Assembly: GCF_024623185.1 (NCBI RefSeq)
Contig: NZ_JANJZK010000005.1
Span: forward strand, 1 to 64,000
DNA: 64,000 nt
Direction of reading: 5' to 3'
DNA from: Anaerofustis stercorihominis
GTDB lineage: Bacteria > Bacillota > Clostridia > Eubacteriales > Anaerofustaceae
A model generated the notes under the pieces. It saw only the letters and a program-made list of their open reading frames with translations, made no database searches and was not told the DNA's origin. Below are positions 34,097 to 43,826 of this stretch, one piece after another (the stretch's first letter is position 1; each line of letters starts with the position of its first letter). The position numbers and the translations under genes are program-made.

Positions 34097-34651
34097 ATGT
34101 CAAAAGATAAAAAAAATGAAGGCAGGAGCTGGGCAATAAAGATAACCTTTTTGACCTTCGGCTTATCAATGGCCTTTAATGTTATAAGCGAAACACTTGT
34201 GGGGAATGCAGGTTTGGTGGGTGCTTTATTCGTTCTAGTAGCCATTATTGCTATAGGTATCATATGCGATATGGTCGGTACAGCCGTTACAACAGAGGGG
34301 GTGGCACCTTTCAATGCAATGGCGGCAAATAAAGTAAAGGGAGCAAGAAAAGCAGTGGATTTGGTTTCCAAGGCCTCTCAGGTTTCAAATATCTGTAACG
34401 ATGTTATCGGTGATATCTGCGGTATCATCAGTGGTGCTACGGTTGCCATTATAATAGTAAAAATAGCTGCAATTTATAATTTATCGGAGACTTTTGTCAT
34501 AAGCATAATCTTAAACGGTGTCGTTGCGGCGCTTACCGTAGGGGGAAAAGCTCTCGGTAAACATATCGCAATGGCGAATTCCACGGAAATAGTAAGAAAG
34601 GCTGCTGTCTTTGTAGAACTGTTTTCATTCAAAAGGAGAAGCGAAAAATGA
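34097..34651 (+). CDS. Conserved membrane protein upstream of tlyA
   Basis: 184 residues with four hydrophobic segments (about 13-30, 38-60, 105-125, 130-150). The sequence GIICDMVGTAVTTEGVAPFNAMAANKVKGA resembles the membrane part of DUF21/CorB-type Mg/Co transporters, but no CBS domains are present. The stop overlaps the tlyA ATG by 4 bp. The gene begins the tlyA-nadK-argR-recN unit. The function is uncertain. Confidence 0.65.
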   Translation: MSKDKKNEGRSWAIKITFLTFGLSMAFNVISETLVGNAGLVGALFVLVAIIAIGIICDMVGTAVTTEGVAPFNAMAANKVKGARKAVDLVSKASQVSNICNDVIGDICGIISGATVAIIIVKIAAIYNLSETFVISIILNGVVAALTVGGKALGKHIAMANSTEIVRKAAVFVELFSFKRRSEK

Positions 34652-35451
34652 AAAGCAAAGAAAGATTAGACGTTCTCTTGTTTGAAAGCGGTATGGCTGA
34701 AAGCAGAGAGAAAGCTAAGAGGCTAATAATGGCAGGTGTGGTTTTCGTAAATGACCAAAGAGTAGATAAAGCGGGGACTAAAGTTGACATATATTCCAAT
34801 ATAATAATAAAAGGAAACGATAACCCCTTTGTAAGCAGAGGAGGTTTTAAGCTTGATAAGGCACTTAAAGTATTTGGTGCCGACGTAACTGATAAAATTT
34901 GTATGGATGTGGGAGCTTCCAGCGGAGGATTTACCGACTGTCTGCTTCAAAACGGAGCAAAGAAAGTTTATAGCATTGATGTCGGTTATGGACAGTTTGC
35001 CTATAAACTGAGACAGGATGAGAGAGTAGTCTGCTTGGAGAAGACGAATTTCAGAAATATGGAATTTGAAAAAGTAGGAGAATTGGTAGATGCAGCCGTA
35101 ATGGACGTATCATTTATCTCTATTTTAAAACTTGCGGACAACTTATTAAATTTCCTAAAAGATGATGGATTTTATATCTGTCTGATAAAACCGCAGTTTG
35201 AAGCGGGAAAAGATTTGGTAGGAAACGGTATTATAAAAGATAAAAATATCCATAAAAAAGTAGTTAAAGATGTGATATACGGACTTAAAGATAAAGGTTT
35301 ATATGTAGAAAAATTGGATTATTCTCCGATAAAAGGTCCCAAAGGGAACAGAGAATTTATTGCATATGTAACCAAGAATGAAGATAATATAATTGATATA
35401 GAAACGACTGTAGAAAAATGTGTTGAAGATGCACATAAGGAGCTTAAGTGA
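34648..35451 (+). CDS. tlyA: TlyA family rRNA (cytidine-2'-O)-methyltransferase
   Basis: 267 residues. An N-terminal S4 RNA-binding domain (RLDVLLFESGMAESREKAKRLIMAG) is followed by an FtsJ-like methyltransferase core (CMDVGASSGGFTDCLLQNGA, YSIDVGYGQ, LIKPQFEAGKD). Members methylate 16S/23S rRNA cytidines. It overlaps both neighbours, as in the conserved clostridial tlyA-nadK-argR-recN order. Confidence 0.9.
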   Translation: MKSKERLDVLLFESGMAESREKAKRLIMAGVVFVNDQRVDKAGTKVDIYSNIIIKGNDNPFVSRGGFKLDKALKVFGADVTDKICMDVGASSGGFTDCLLQNGAKKVYSIDVGYGQFAYKLRQDERVVCLEKTNFRNMEFEKVGELVDAAVMDVSFISILKLADNLLNFLKDDGFYICLIKPQFEAGKDLVGNGIIKDKNIHKKVVKDVIYGLKDKGLYVEKLDYSPIKGPKGNREFIAYVTKNEDNIIDIETTVEKCVEDAHKELK

Positions 35452-35453
35452 TA

Positions 35454-36317
35454 ATGAAAGAAAGATATGTTGGAATAATAACTAATAATAAAAAAGACAG
35501 ATATTTGACCTTCACAAAGCAAATAGTACATTACCTATATGAAAAAGGTATACATATATACTTGGAAGAACCTTTGAATGACCCTGATAAAGATAATTTC
35601 TCCATATTGAATCAAGAAAATATCAAAGATGTGGAATTTTTAATTATTATCGGAGGAGACGGAACTATTTTAAAGGCTCTTTCTCAGGTGGGGAAATATG
35701 AAAAACCTATACTTGGTATAAACTTCGGTACCGTTGGATTTCTTGCCAATGTAGAAAAAAATCAATGGAAAGAATATATAGATAAGGCTATAGACGGAAA
35801 TTATACCCTTGATGACAGGATGCTTCTAGATGTATACGATAAAAATGGTATGAAACTCGGTTTTGCTCTAAATGATACCGTACTGTTCAGAAAAAATCAT
35901 TACGGGGTTGCGGAATATAAAGTATTTATAAATGACGAAGTATTTGCGGATTATCTTGCGGACGGAGTTATAATTGCAGGACCTACGGGCTCTACAGCCT
36001 ATAACCTTTCAAGCGGAGGACCTGTCGTAAATCCAAACTGTGATTTATTTATTATAAATCCTATTTGTCCTCATACGTTGAACAACACAAGTATTATAGT
36101 GAATTCCAAAGATGTTGTTAAAATAAAATTTAATCCGAAGATAACCAGTGTGTTCATAGATAGCTTCGAACCTGAAATATCGGATAATGAAATAATCGTT
36201 AAGAAGAGCGATATGAAAGCACATTTCATAAGATTTGACGATTATAACTTTTATTCTTTACTTGTAAATAAAATTAAAAATCCTATAGCGGAAGGAGATT
36301 TGGATAATGAAGATTGA
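35454..36317 (+). CDS. nadK: NAD kinase
   Basis: About 287 residues. The catalytic GGDGT motif lies near residues 67-71, followed by NFGTVGFLANVE, NDTVL and the second-domain GPTGSTAYNLSSGGP. It phosphorylates NAD to NADP. AAGGAG at 35437-35442 could serve GTG 35448 or ATG 35454, and the ATG is preferred. It overlaps argR by 11 bp. Confidence 0.93.
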   Translation: MKERYVGIITNNKKDRYLTFTKQIVHYLYEKGIHIYLEEPLNDPDKDNFSILNQENIKDVEFLIIIGGDGTILKALSQVGKYEKPILGINFGTVGFLANVEKNQWKEYIDKAIDGNYTLDDRMLLDVYDKNGMKLGFALNDTVLFRKNHYGVAEYKVFINDEVFADYLADGVIIAGPTGSTAYNLSSGGPVVNPNCDLFIINPICPHTLNNTSIIVNSKDVVKIKFNPKITSVFIDSFEPEISDNEIIVKKSDMKAHFIRFDDYNFYSLLVNKIKNPIAEGDLDNED

Positions 36318-36762
36318 CAGACATTCTAAGATTTTAGAAATTTTAAATAAATACGAAGTTGAAACTCAGGAAGATTTGACGGAGCACTTGAGAGAAGCCG
36401 GCATAAACGTGACTCAAGCAACAGTTTCAAGGGACATCAGACAGATGAAACTTGTCAAAGTAATGACTAAAAGCGGAAAATACAAATACGCCGCTTATTC
36501 AAATCAGAGTTCCGAACTTGATGACAGGATAGTAAATGTATTCCGTGAAGCGGTCTTGACTATAGATTACGCGGCTAATTTCGTATGTTTGCATACCATA
36601 ACAGGAATGGCTCAGGCTGCGGGAGTTGCTATAGACGCACTTAAATTGAATGAGGTAATAGGGACCGTTGCAGGGGATGATACACTATTTATTTTAGTCA
36701 GAACGGAAGATAACGCAAAGGCACTTGTTAAAAAGTTTGAATCATTATTAAAGAAAGGATAG
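36307..36762 (+). CDS. argR: Arginine repressor
   Basis: 151 residues. The N-terminal winged helix has TQATVSRDIRQMKLVKV, and the C-terminal arginine-binding and oligomerisation domain has GTVAGDDTLFILVRTEDNA. It controls arginine metabolism genes. No arginine genes are in the window. Its position between nadK and recN is the usual Firmicute arrangement. Confidence 0.93.
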   Translation: MKIDRHSKILEILNKYEVETQEDLTEHLREAGINVTQATVSRDIRQMKLVKVMTKSGKYKYAAYSNQSSELDDRIVNVFREAVLTIDYAANFVCLHTITGMAQAAGVAIDALKLNEVIGTVAGDDTLFILVRTEDNAKALVKKFESLLKKG

Positions 36763-36766
36763 AAAT

Positions 36767-38464
36767 ATGCTTTTATCACTTAATATAAATAACTATGCGA
36801 TCATAGATAAATTAAGTATTGATTTTGACGAAGGACTCAATATCATAACCGGGGAAACCGGTGCCGGTAAATCAATTATCATAGGAGCCCTTTCCCTTGT
36901 TCTCGGAGAACATGCAAGACTTGAAAATATCAGGACGGGACAGGATAAAGCTAATATCCAAGCACTTTTTACCGTTGATGATAACAGTTTGGAGCTTAAA
37001 AATATTTTGGACGACCTTTCTATCGACTACAGCGACGGTACACTTATTTTAAACAGAGAGATATCATCAAAGGGAAGGAATATATGCAGAGTCAATAACT
37101 CCCTTGTAAATGTTTCTACCCTCAAAGAAATAGGTACACATCTAATCGATATCCACGGTCAGCATGAACATCAAAAACTACTAAATCAGCATACTCATTT
37201 ATCTTTTCTTGATGCTTACGGAAATAATTTAATAAACGATGATCTTGAAAATGTCGAAAGGTCTTATTTTGAATATAAAAAGGCAGAAAAAGAGTTTAAA
37301 AATATAAAAAGCAAAGCAAAAGAAAATGAAGATAATTTGGGTTTGCTTACAAGACAGTTTAAAGAAATAGACGAAGTAGAGTTGGAAATCGGAGAAGACG
37401 AAGCTTTGTCAAAAAGAGAAAAGCTTCTTCTAAATTCTCAAAATATCTACAATTATATCGATGGTGCTTATTCTCTTCTTTATAAAGGAGAAAATAATGT
37501 TTCAATCAATCTTGCCGAAGCGGAGAAGATGTTTTCGGAAGTCGAAAGGTTTGATGACAGCGTGAAAGAAAGCATAGAAATGCTCTCAGAAGGGAAAACT
37601 TTGATAGATGAAGTCATATTCTTCTTGAGGGACTACAGGGATTCTATAACCTTTAATCCGTCAGAACTCAATGACATAGAAAGTAAACTCAATAAAATCA
37701 ATAATTTAAAGAAAAAATATGGTTCTACCATTGAAGAAATCTTGGAGTATAAGGAAAATATAAGCGAAGAATTGGAGCTTATAAATAATTATGACGAAAA
37801 GATTACATTATTAGAAAAAGATTTAAAAGAAAAAAGGGAGACTTATCTCGATAATTCTTATATTTTAAGGGATAAGAGAAAAAAAATCGCAAAAGATTTT
37901 TGTGAAAAAATCAGTAAAAACCTCGAACTTCTGTCGATGAAAGGGACTGTCTTTACAGCTCAGTTTAAAGATTTGACGGAAAATGAGAGTTTTAATAAAA
38001 AAGGCATTGACGATATTACATTTTTAATATCAACAAACAAAGGGGAGAGCTTGAAACCTATCAGTAAAATTGCATCGGGAGGTGAAATATCGAGAATAAT
38101 GCTTTCTTTCAAGAGGATATTATCAGAAAGTGATAATATCGACTCATTGATATTTGATGAAATAGACACAGGGATAAGCGGACAGACCGCACTTGTAGTA
38201 GCGAAGCAGATGTGGGAGCTTTCCAAAAATCATCAAATCATGGCAATAACACATCTTCCGCAGATAGCTGCAATGGGAGATACCAATTATTTCATAAAAA
38301 AAGAAATAAAAGGGGAAAAAACATATACTTCATTTGAGAGATTGAATGAAGAAGAGAAAGTAAATGAGTTGGTTAGGATAATAAGCGGAGAAAGTATCAG
38401 TGATAATGCGTTCATGTATGCAAAGGACATGCTTGATAACGCAAAAAAATCAAAAAAACAGTAA
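36767..38464 (+). CDS. recN: DNA repair protein RecN
   Basis: A 565-residue SMC-like ATPase with Walker A ITGETGAGKSII (about 28-39), the IDIHGQHEHQ motif, a long central coiled coil (about 160-370), signature IASGGEISRIML and Walker B LIFDEIDTGISG. It acts early in double-strand break repair on the nucleoid. It starts 4 bp after argR. Confidence 0.95.
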   Translation: MLLSLNINNYAIIDKLSIDFDEGLNIITGETGAGKSIIIGALSLVLGEHARLENIRTGQDKANIQALFTVDDNSLELKNILDDLSIDYSDGTLILNREISSKGRNICRVNNSLVNVSTLKEIGTHLIDIHGQHEHQKLLNQHTHLSFLDAYGNNLINDDLENVERSYFEYKKAEKEFKNIKSKAKENEDNLGLLTRQFKEIDEVELEIGEDEALSKREKLLLNSQNIYNYIDGAYSLLYKGENNVSINLAEAEKMFSEVERFDDSVKESIEMLSEGKTLIDEVIFFLRDYRDSITFNPSELNDIESKLNKINNLKKKYGSTIEEILEYKENISEELELINNYDEKITLLEKDLKEKRETYLDNSYILRDKRKKIAKDFCEKISKNLELLSMKGTVFTAQFKDLTENESFNKKGIDDITFLISTNKGESLKPISKIASGGEISRIMLSFKRILSESDNIDSLIFDEIDTGISGQTALVVAKQMWELSKNHQIMAITHLPQIAAMGDTNYFIKKEIKGEKTYTSFERLNEEEKVNELVRIISGESISDNAFMYAKDMLDNAKKSKKQ

Positions 38465-38536
38465 TCACTTTTAAAGTTTGTTTATATTTTTCCTTTCATT
38501 GGGGAAAATAGAGAAAAAACAAACGAGGTATAAAAA

Positions 38537-39811
38537 GTGAATGCAGTAAAAAAGAAAAGAATTCTTTTTGGATTTTTATCATTAATATTAATAATATCAG
38601 CTTATATTCTTTATCTTAATTTTTCGACAAAGGAAATAACTGTTTTATCCAGCCAAACAACGAGCGTTTCTTTAAATTTACCTAAAAACTGCAGTATTCA
38701 AAATGAAAACGAAGATTTAAAGGTAAACGGTAAGAGTGAAAAAAACTATAATGTAGATAATGACAAAATAGATGTTTATTCTTCCTCCACAGGTAAATAT
38801 AAATTAAAGGCGAAGCTGTTTGGAATAGTTCCAATAAATAATTATAACATAAACGTATACCCCAATGTAAAACTTCATCCGTCGGGGAATTTGGTCGGTG
38901 TCAGCATGAACACAAAAGGCGCTATAGCCGTTCAGTTCCAGTCTATTATAGATGTAAACGACAATGAAGTTTGTCCCGCAAAAGATGCGGGAATAAAAAT
39001 GGGAGATATCATTGTAAAAATAAACGATAAAAAAGTTTATAACGCAAAAGAGGTTATAAGCGAGCTGAATAAACTAAATCATAAAGATTTATCTATGGTC
39101 ATAAAGAGAGAGAATACCGAAGAGACCATTAAAATCACACCTGTAAAGGCTAAGAAAGACAATAAATATAAAATCGGTCTGTGGGTACGTGACAGCGTTG
39201 CGGGGATTGGGACTCTTACTTGCTATAATGAAGATAAATCAAGATTTGTTGCTTTGGGACACAGTATCAATGATGTTGATACCGGGATAATCATGCCGGT
39301 CAAAAACGGAAACGTGATTGAAAGTGAGCTTATCAGTATCGTCAAAGGGAAAAGAAATGCTCCCGGCGAACTCAGAGGTGTACTTAAAGCAGATAAAAAA
39401 GATATTATCGGGTCTATTCATTTAAACAATGATTACGGACTTTACGGAGATGTTACAAAAAAAGTTACTACAAGTAACGCTTTGGACATAGCCCTGCAGG
39501 ATAAAATAAAAGAAGGAAAAGCTCAGATATTGACTACCATTGATAGCAGCGGACCTAGATTATTTGATATAAAAATTAAAAAAACTTACAAACAAACCAA
39601 AAAAAATACCAAAAGCATGCTTATAGAAGTAACCGATAAGGAACTTTTAAGTAAGACCGGAGGTATCGTTCAAGGAATGAGCGGAAGCCCTATAATCCAG
39701 GACGGTAAGCTTGTCGGCGCGGTTACACATGTTTTCATTTCCGATCCCACAAAAGGTTATGGAATATATATAGAATGGCTTTTAGAAGATTTATTAGCTA
39801 AACAAAATTAG
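38537..39811 (+). CDS. spoIVB: SpoIVB serine peptidase (S55)
   Basis: 424 residues. N-terminal membrane anchor (10-28), a PDZ domain around 115-200 and the S55 peptidase domain with GHS (His242) and GMSGSP (Ser384). It is made in the forespore and secreted into the intermembrane space, where it triggers pro-sigma K processing. It starts at GTG with a GAGG site upstream. The recN-spoIVB-spo0A order is the classical one. Confidence 0.93.
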   Translation: MNAVKKKRILFGFLSLILIISAYILYLNFSTKEITVLSSQTTSVSLNLPKNCSIQNENEDLKVNGKSEKNYNVDNDKIDVYSSSTGKYKLKAKLFGIVPINNYNINVYPNVKLHPSGNLVGVSMNTKGAIAVQFQSIIDVNDNEVCPAKDAGIKMGDIIVKINDKKVYNAKEVISELNKLNHKDLSMVIKRENTEETIKITPVKAKKDNKYKIGLWVRDSVAGIGTLTCYNEDKSRFVALGHSINDVDTGIIMPVKNGNVIESELISIVKGKRNAPGELRGVLKADKKDIIGSIHLNNDYGLYGDVTKKVTTSNALDIALQDKIKEGKAQILTTIDSSGPRLFDIKIKKTYKQTKKNTKSMLIEVTDKELLSKTGGIVQGMSGSPIIQDGKLVGAVTHVFISDPTKGYGIYIEWLLEDLLAKQN

Positions 39812-39891
39812 ACAAACTTTGCATATAAATTGTAGTAATCTTTAAAAGAAATTAAAATTAAACAAAATAATATTTATTCAGGAGGAGAAAT

Positions 39892-40665
39892 ATGGTATAC
39901 AAAGTTGCAATAGCAGATGATAATGAAAAATTTGCCTTGGCTGTTAAAAACCATTTTGAAGAAAAAGAAAATTACAACGTTGTGGGCGTAGTAGGTAACG
40001 GAAAGGATCTTATAGATGTGGTTGAAAAAGAAAGACCCGACATCTTACTGGTAGATACTATCATGCCTATGCTTGACGGTATTGGAGTTTTAGAAAAATT
40101 AAACAAGAAAAATATGAAGGATTATTCACCTCATGTTGTTATGATGTCTGCAGTGGGAGGAGAATCTTTTACCAGACAAACAGTAAATTTAGGAGCGGAT
40201 TATTATTTCTTAAAACCGTTTGACTTAGGGGAACTATCCAGAGAAATCGATGCATATTTTTCTCCTGATGTTTTAGATACACCTAAAAAAGGACAGCAGA
40301 AAAAAGATAAAAATTATCAGGTAGCCGTGACTTCTATCTTACATGAAGTCGGAGTACCTGCACATATCAAAGGTTATATATATTTAAGAGAAGCTATCAA
40401 ACTTGTTATCGACGATGTTGAATTGCTCGGAGGTATCACAAAAACTCTTTATCCAATGATTGCAGAAAAGTATAATACAACTCCAAGCAGAGTTGAAAGA
40501 GCAATCAGACATGCAATCGAAGTTGCATGGAACAGAGGTAAAGTAGAAACAATAGATAAGATATTCGGATATACTATCGACCAAAACAAAGGAAAACCTA
40601 CAAATTCGGAATTTATTGCTATGGTTGCCGATAAAATGAGACTGGATATCGGACAATACGCTTAA
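39892..40665 (+). CDS. spo0A: Sporulation response regulator Spo0A
   Basis: 257 residues. The receiver domain has the acidic pair D9-D10, phospho-acceptor Asp55 in LLVDTIMPM, and a conserved Lys in YYFLKPF. The C-terminal Spo0A DNA-binding domain has [17 protein letters not shown]. It is the master regulator of sporulation entry. The RBS AGGAGGAG is strong, and the gene ends at a terminator. Confidence 0.96.
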   Translation: MVYKVAIADDNEKFALAVKNHFEEKENYNVVGVVGNGKDLIDVVEKERPDILLVDTIMPMLDGIGVLEKLNKKNMKDYSPHVVMMSAVGGESFTRQTVNLGADYYFLKPFDLGELSREIDAYFSPDVLDTPKKGQQKKDKNYQVAVTSILHEVGVPAHIKGYIYLREAIKLVIDDVELLGGITKTLYPMIAEKYNTTPSRVERAIRHAIEVAWNRGKVETIDKIFGYTIDQNKGKPTNSEFIAMVADKMRLDIGQYA

Positions 40666-40690
40666 GTATGAATATTAAATCAAATAATTT

Positions 40691-40721
40691 AGAGTGATAA
40701 TGATGTTTATCACTCTTTTTT
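40691..40721 (+). terminator. Terminator of spo0A
   Basis: AGAGTGATAA/TTATCACTCT stem and T-run. Confidence 0.85.
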
Positions 40722-40776
40722 ATTGATTTAAATACGTTTTTATATTAGAATAGAGTTAACAGTAGGGGGTAAAGAA

Positions 40777-41496
40777 ATGGACAAAGTATACCAATACAGT
40801 AAATTATATACATATTTCAAAGAAAAAATTGAAAACGGATATTATAAACCGGGAGATTTGATACCCCCGGAACCCGAGATAGAAAAGATGTTCAACGTCA
40901 GCAGGACTACGGTAAGAAAGGCAGTTGACCTACTTTCACGCGAAGGGTTTTTAAAGGCTCAGCAGGGTAAAGGTACCGTTGTAACGGACAATAAAACAAT
41001 GCAGAGTTTAAATCACGTTACATCCGTATCGGAAACATTGAGACACAAAGGTTATGATGTTAAGCCTAAAAATATTTTTATAGATACTGTTGCGGCAGAT
41101 GACTTTATAAGTGACAGGCTTGGGATAGAAAACGGTACGACTATTATAAGGATCCAGAGGATACAGCTTGCGAACGGAGTGCCTATAGCTATAGTAAAGA
41201 ATTACCTAAGAAAAGAAGATGTTCCCGATATCATGAAGAGACAGGATGAAATATATTCTCTTTACGCTTTTTTGGAAAGGGAATATGGAATAAATTTCGA
41301 TTCTGCGACCGAACTTATATCGGCAAAAAACGCTACTTTCGAGGAAAGTCAAATGCTCAATGTTCCCGTGGGCAATGCACTCATTGAACTTAAGAGGACT
41401 TGCTATATGGGCGATAACCCTATATGTATAGACCACTCTAAGATAGTCGGAAGTAAATATGAACTTGAAATAGAAATGGTAGGAAGAGAAAAATAA
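40777..41496 (+). CDS. GntR family regulator (HutC/UTRA type)
   Basis: 239 residues. The N-terminal GntR winged helix (PPEPEIEKMFNVSRTTVRKAVDLLSREGFL) is followed by a UTRA effector domain from about residue 90 (IIRIQRIQLANGVPIAIVKNYL). deoC follows 13 bp downstream with no terminator. A role in controlling deoxyribonucleoside catabolism, and perhaps itself, is inferred from that. Confidence 0.88.
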   Translation: MDKVYQYSKLYTYFKEKIENGYYKPGDLIPPEPEIEKMFNVSRTTVRKAVDLLSREGFLKAQQGKGTVVTDNKTMQSLNHVTSVSETLRHKGYDVKPKNIFIDTVAADDFISDRLGIENGTTIIRIQRIQLANGVPIAIVKNYLRKEDVPDIMKRQDEIYSLYAFLEREYGINFDSATELISAKNATFEESQMLNVPVGNALIELKRTCYMGDNPICIDHSKIVGSKYELEIEMVGREK

Positions 41497-41509
41497 AGGG
41501 GTAAATCAA

Positions 41510-42202
41510 ATGAGAGAATATAAAGACCTTGAAAATCTAAGCAGGATGATTGATATAAGTGCGGTCAGGACCGATGTAACGATAAACGAAATCGATAATT
41601 TGGTTGAAATGGCTAAAAAATATGATTTCATAGCAGCATTCGTTATGCCCGTATTTGAAGAGTATCTTGCAGAGAAATTAAAAGAAGTGCCTAATACAAA
41701 GCTGGGTATTGCAGTTGGTTTCCCTTCCGGTGCAGAACCTACAAAGATGAAGATAATAGGTGTCGAAGACGGACATAAGCTAGGTGCTGACGAATTTGAT
41801 ATGGTAATAAATGTGGGAGCTTTAAAATCGGGAATGTACGATGTCGTTTCCGACGATATAAAAGCGGTGGTTGACGCAGCTGACGGTAAGCCTGTAAAAT
41901 CAATACTGGAAATTGCATATTTAACGGACGACGAAATAAAAAGAGCCAGCGAAATTGCCGTTAAAAGCGGGGTTACATACGTTAAAACCGGTACCGGCTG
42001 GGCAGATAAACCTACAACGGTGGAAACTATCAAACTTATAAAATCCGTAGTGGGTAACGACGCAAAGATAAAGGCTGCGGGCGGAGTAAGAAGCTTGGAT
42101 AGCGTTTACGACATGATAGACGCAGGCTGTTCAAGATTTGGAATAGGTCTTACTTCTGCGGTAAAAATCATGGAAGACGCATATAAAATACTTGGTAAAT
42201 AA
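41510..42202 (+). CDS. deoC: Deoxyribose-phosphate aldolase
   Basis: A 230-residue TIM-barrel class I aldolase with AVGFPSGAEPTKMK, DEFDMVINVGALKSG, KSILEIAYL, the Schiff-base Lys in YVKTGTGW, and KAAGGVRS. It cleaves 2-deoxyribose-5-phosphate to glyceraldehyde-3-phosphate and acetaldehyde. It is co-transcribed with the GntR regulator and ends at a terminator. Confidence 0.94.
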   Translation: MREYKDLENLSRMIDISAVRTDVTINEIDNLVEMAKKYDFIAAFVMPVFEEYLAEKLKEVPNTKLGIAVGFPSGAEPTKMKIIGVEDGHKLGADEFDMVINVGALKSGMYDVVSDDIKAVVDAADGKPVKSILEIAYLTDDEIKRASEIAVKSGVTYVKTGTGWADKPTTVETIKLIKSVVGNDAKIKAAGGVRSLDSVYDMIDAGCSRFGIGLTSAVKIMEDAYKILGK

Positions 42203-42206
42203 ATTT

Positions 42207-42232
42207 AAGCGGGGTATATCCTCGCTTTTTTA
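42207..42232 (+). terminator. Terminator of deoC
   Basis: AAGCGGGG, TATAT, CCTCGCTT (one G-U pair) and T-run. Confidence 0.8.
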
Positions 42233-42261
42233 TATTAAGTAGGTTAAAGAAAAATATAAGT

Positions 42262-42726
42262 ATGAAAAACATAATAGTAAAAAACGAGAGACTTGATATA
42301 GTCCCTCTTGAAATCGATGAACTTAAAATCATGTATAAAAATGAAAAAATAATGTAATGAAATTAGGCATATAAAGAAATGATAACCAATATGGAAAAAC
42401 TTAATGGTTTTGAAGAGTGGGGTACTAACTGGGAAATCAAATTAAAATCGAGTGTGACCATAGGAGGTCTTTGTTTTAAGTGTAAACCTGATAATGAAGG
42501 TAGTGTAGAAATCGGATATGGGATTAATGAAGACTATCAACATCATGGATATGCCACCGAAGTGGTAAAAGGTATTACCGAGTGGGCATTAAAACAAAAT
42601 GGTGTTAAATGTGTTTGTGCTCAAACCAACGAAGAAAACGTAATATCTAAAAAGGTATTAACGGGTAACGGGTTTGTTTATGAGGGACATGGGGACGAGG
42701 GAATTTTATTTAAGAAAATACTATAA
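42262..42726 (+). pseudogene. Broken GNAT acetyltransferase
   Basis: From ATG 42262 the frame encodes a typical GNAT N-terminus (NERLDIVPLEIDELKIMYKNEK), then hits TAA, TGA and TAG within 15 bases (42355-42369). The same frame reopens at AYKEMITNM and holds the rest of the domain, including VEIGYGINEDYQHHGYATEVVKGI and NEENVISKKVLTGNGF. Clustered stops and a likely missing stretch between the halves point to a decayed gene. The 115-residue part from ATG 42379 alone lacks the first strands of the fold and has no good RBS. Confidence 0.7.
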
Positions 42727-42729
42727 AAC

Positions 42730-42755
42730 AAAAAGCACAATTAGTTGTGCTTTTT
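42730..42755. terminator. Bidirectional terminator
   Basis: AAAAAGCACAA, TTAG, TTGTGCTTTTT, between the broken acetyltransferase and the convergent MBL gene. Confidence 0.85.
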
Positions 42756-43434
42756 AAATACTAAATATTTGATTTTCTTCTTCTATTATATGGATATGAA
42801 CATTTTTGAATTTTTCTATTACCTGCTCTAAATCCTTTATATATCTGTAGTTTCCGCCAAAGTGCATTGGAAATACTTCTTTAGAGGCGATATTTTCAAG
42901 GAAGAAGTTTATGGCAAGAATTGAATTTTCGCCCAGCCTTCTGTCTACCGGGACGAAAGCAAGGTCAAGCTTCTTACCGTCAAGGACATTTTTTAATTTG
43001 AGTATTTCTTTTTCGTAATCAACCGCTTCTTTTTCCTGGGTTTCTTTATCGTCGTTTTCCCAGTGCCACCAATTCAAATCACCACTGTGGAAAATAAGCT
43101 TCCCGTCAGCTTCTATCAAATAGCTTACTCCGAGGTCGGTCGAACCAAAGGTTTCGATTTTTATGTCACCTACTCTCAATTTTTCATATGGCTTTACAAA
43201 ATAAATTTTATTTTTACGGTCGTGTTCTTTTACTTTTATATCATCGCTAAGTATCACTGTTTCCTTTTCCAAAATAAATTTATTGTAATGGTCCATATGA
43301 GAATGGGTCGCAAAATATAATTCTTTCTTGTTGTTTTTATTTTCTACTTCTGTTTTATGCATGCTGTCTATTACTAAAATATACTTATGGGTTTCAATTA
43401 TAAATCCGCTGTTATATAGATATTTTACTTTCAT
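42754..43434 (-). CDS. Metallo-beta-lactamase fold hydrolase
   Basis: 226 residues. The metal-binding THSHMDHY (about 44-51), FHSGDLNWWHWEN and PMHFGGNY motifs are visible, the UlaG-like arrangement. A cytoplasmic hydrolase of unknown substrate. An AAGGAGG RBS precedes the start (minus strand). It is divergent from the ACT gene. Confidence 0.82.
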   Translation of the reverse strand: MKVKYLYNSGFIIETHKYILVIDSMHKTEVENKNNKKELYFATHSHMDHYNKFILEKETVILSDDIKVKEHDRKNKIYFVKPYEKLRVGDIKIETFGSTDLGVSYLIEADGKLIFHSGDLNWWHWENDDKETQEKEAVDYEKEILKLKNVLDGKKLDLAFVPVDRRLGENSILAINFFLENIASKEVFPMHFGGNYRYIKDLEQVIEKFKNVHIHIIEEENQIFSI

Positions 43435-43546
43435 TTTTTTGCCTCCTTATAACTAAATTATATCAAACAATGCTTTTAATATAAAGCTAAATATGGTAAT
43501 ATATAATTTAGTTTAAAACAAAAAAATACATAACTCGGAGGAGAAT

Positions 43547-43816
43547 ATGAAAGCAATTATTACTGTAATAGGAAAAGATAAAACAGGTATCATTTATAAT
43601 GTTTCAAAAGTGCTAAGCGAACTTAAAGTAAACATTGAAGATATCTCTCAAACCGTTATGCAGGATTATTTTACAATGCTGATGCTCGTTACTATAGATG
43701 AAGAAAAAACTGCATTTAAATCTTTAAAGGAAGAACTAGATAAGACTGCAGAAGAAGTTGGGTTATCGATAAGACTTCAAAAAGAAGAATTATTTGATAC
43801 CATGCATAAGATTTAA
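43547..43816 (+). CDS. ACT domain protein (UPF0237)
   Basis: 89 residues forming one ACT domain: AIITVIGKDKTGIIYNVSKVLSELKVNIEDISQT. It probably binds an amino acid as a regulator. It is followed 10 bp later by the UPF0210 gene, a pair conserved across Firmicutes whose joint role is unknown. Confidence 0.88.
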   Translation: MKAIITVIGKDKTGIIYNVSKVLSELKVNIEDISQTVMQDYFTMLMLVTIDEEKTAFKSLKEELDKTAEEVGLSIRLQKEELFDTMHKI

Positions 43817-43826
43817 GGAGTGAGTT

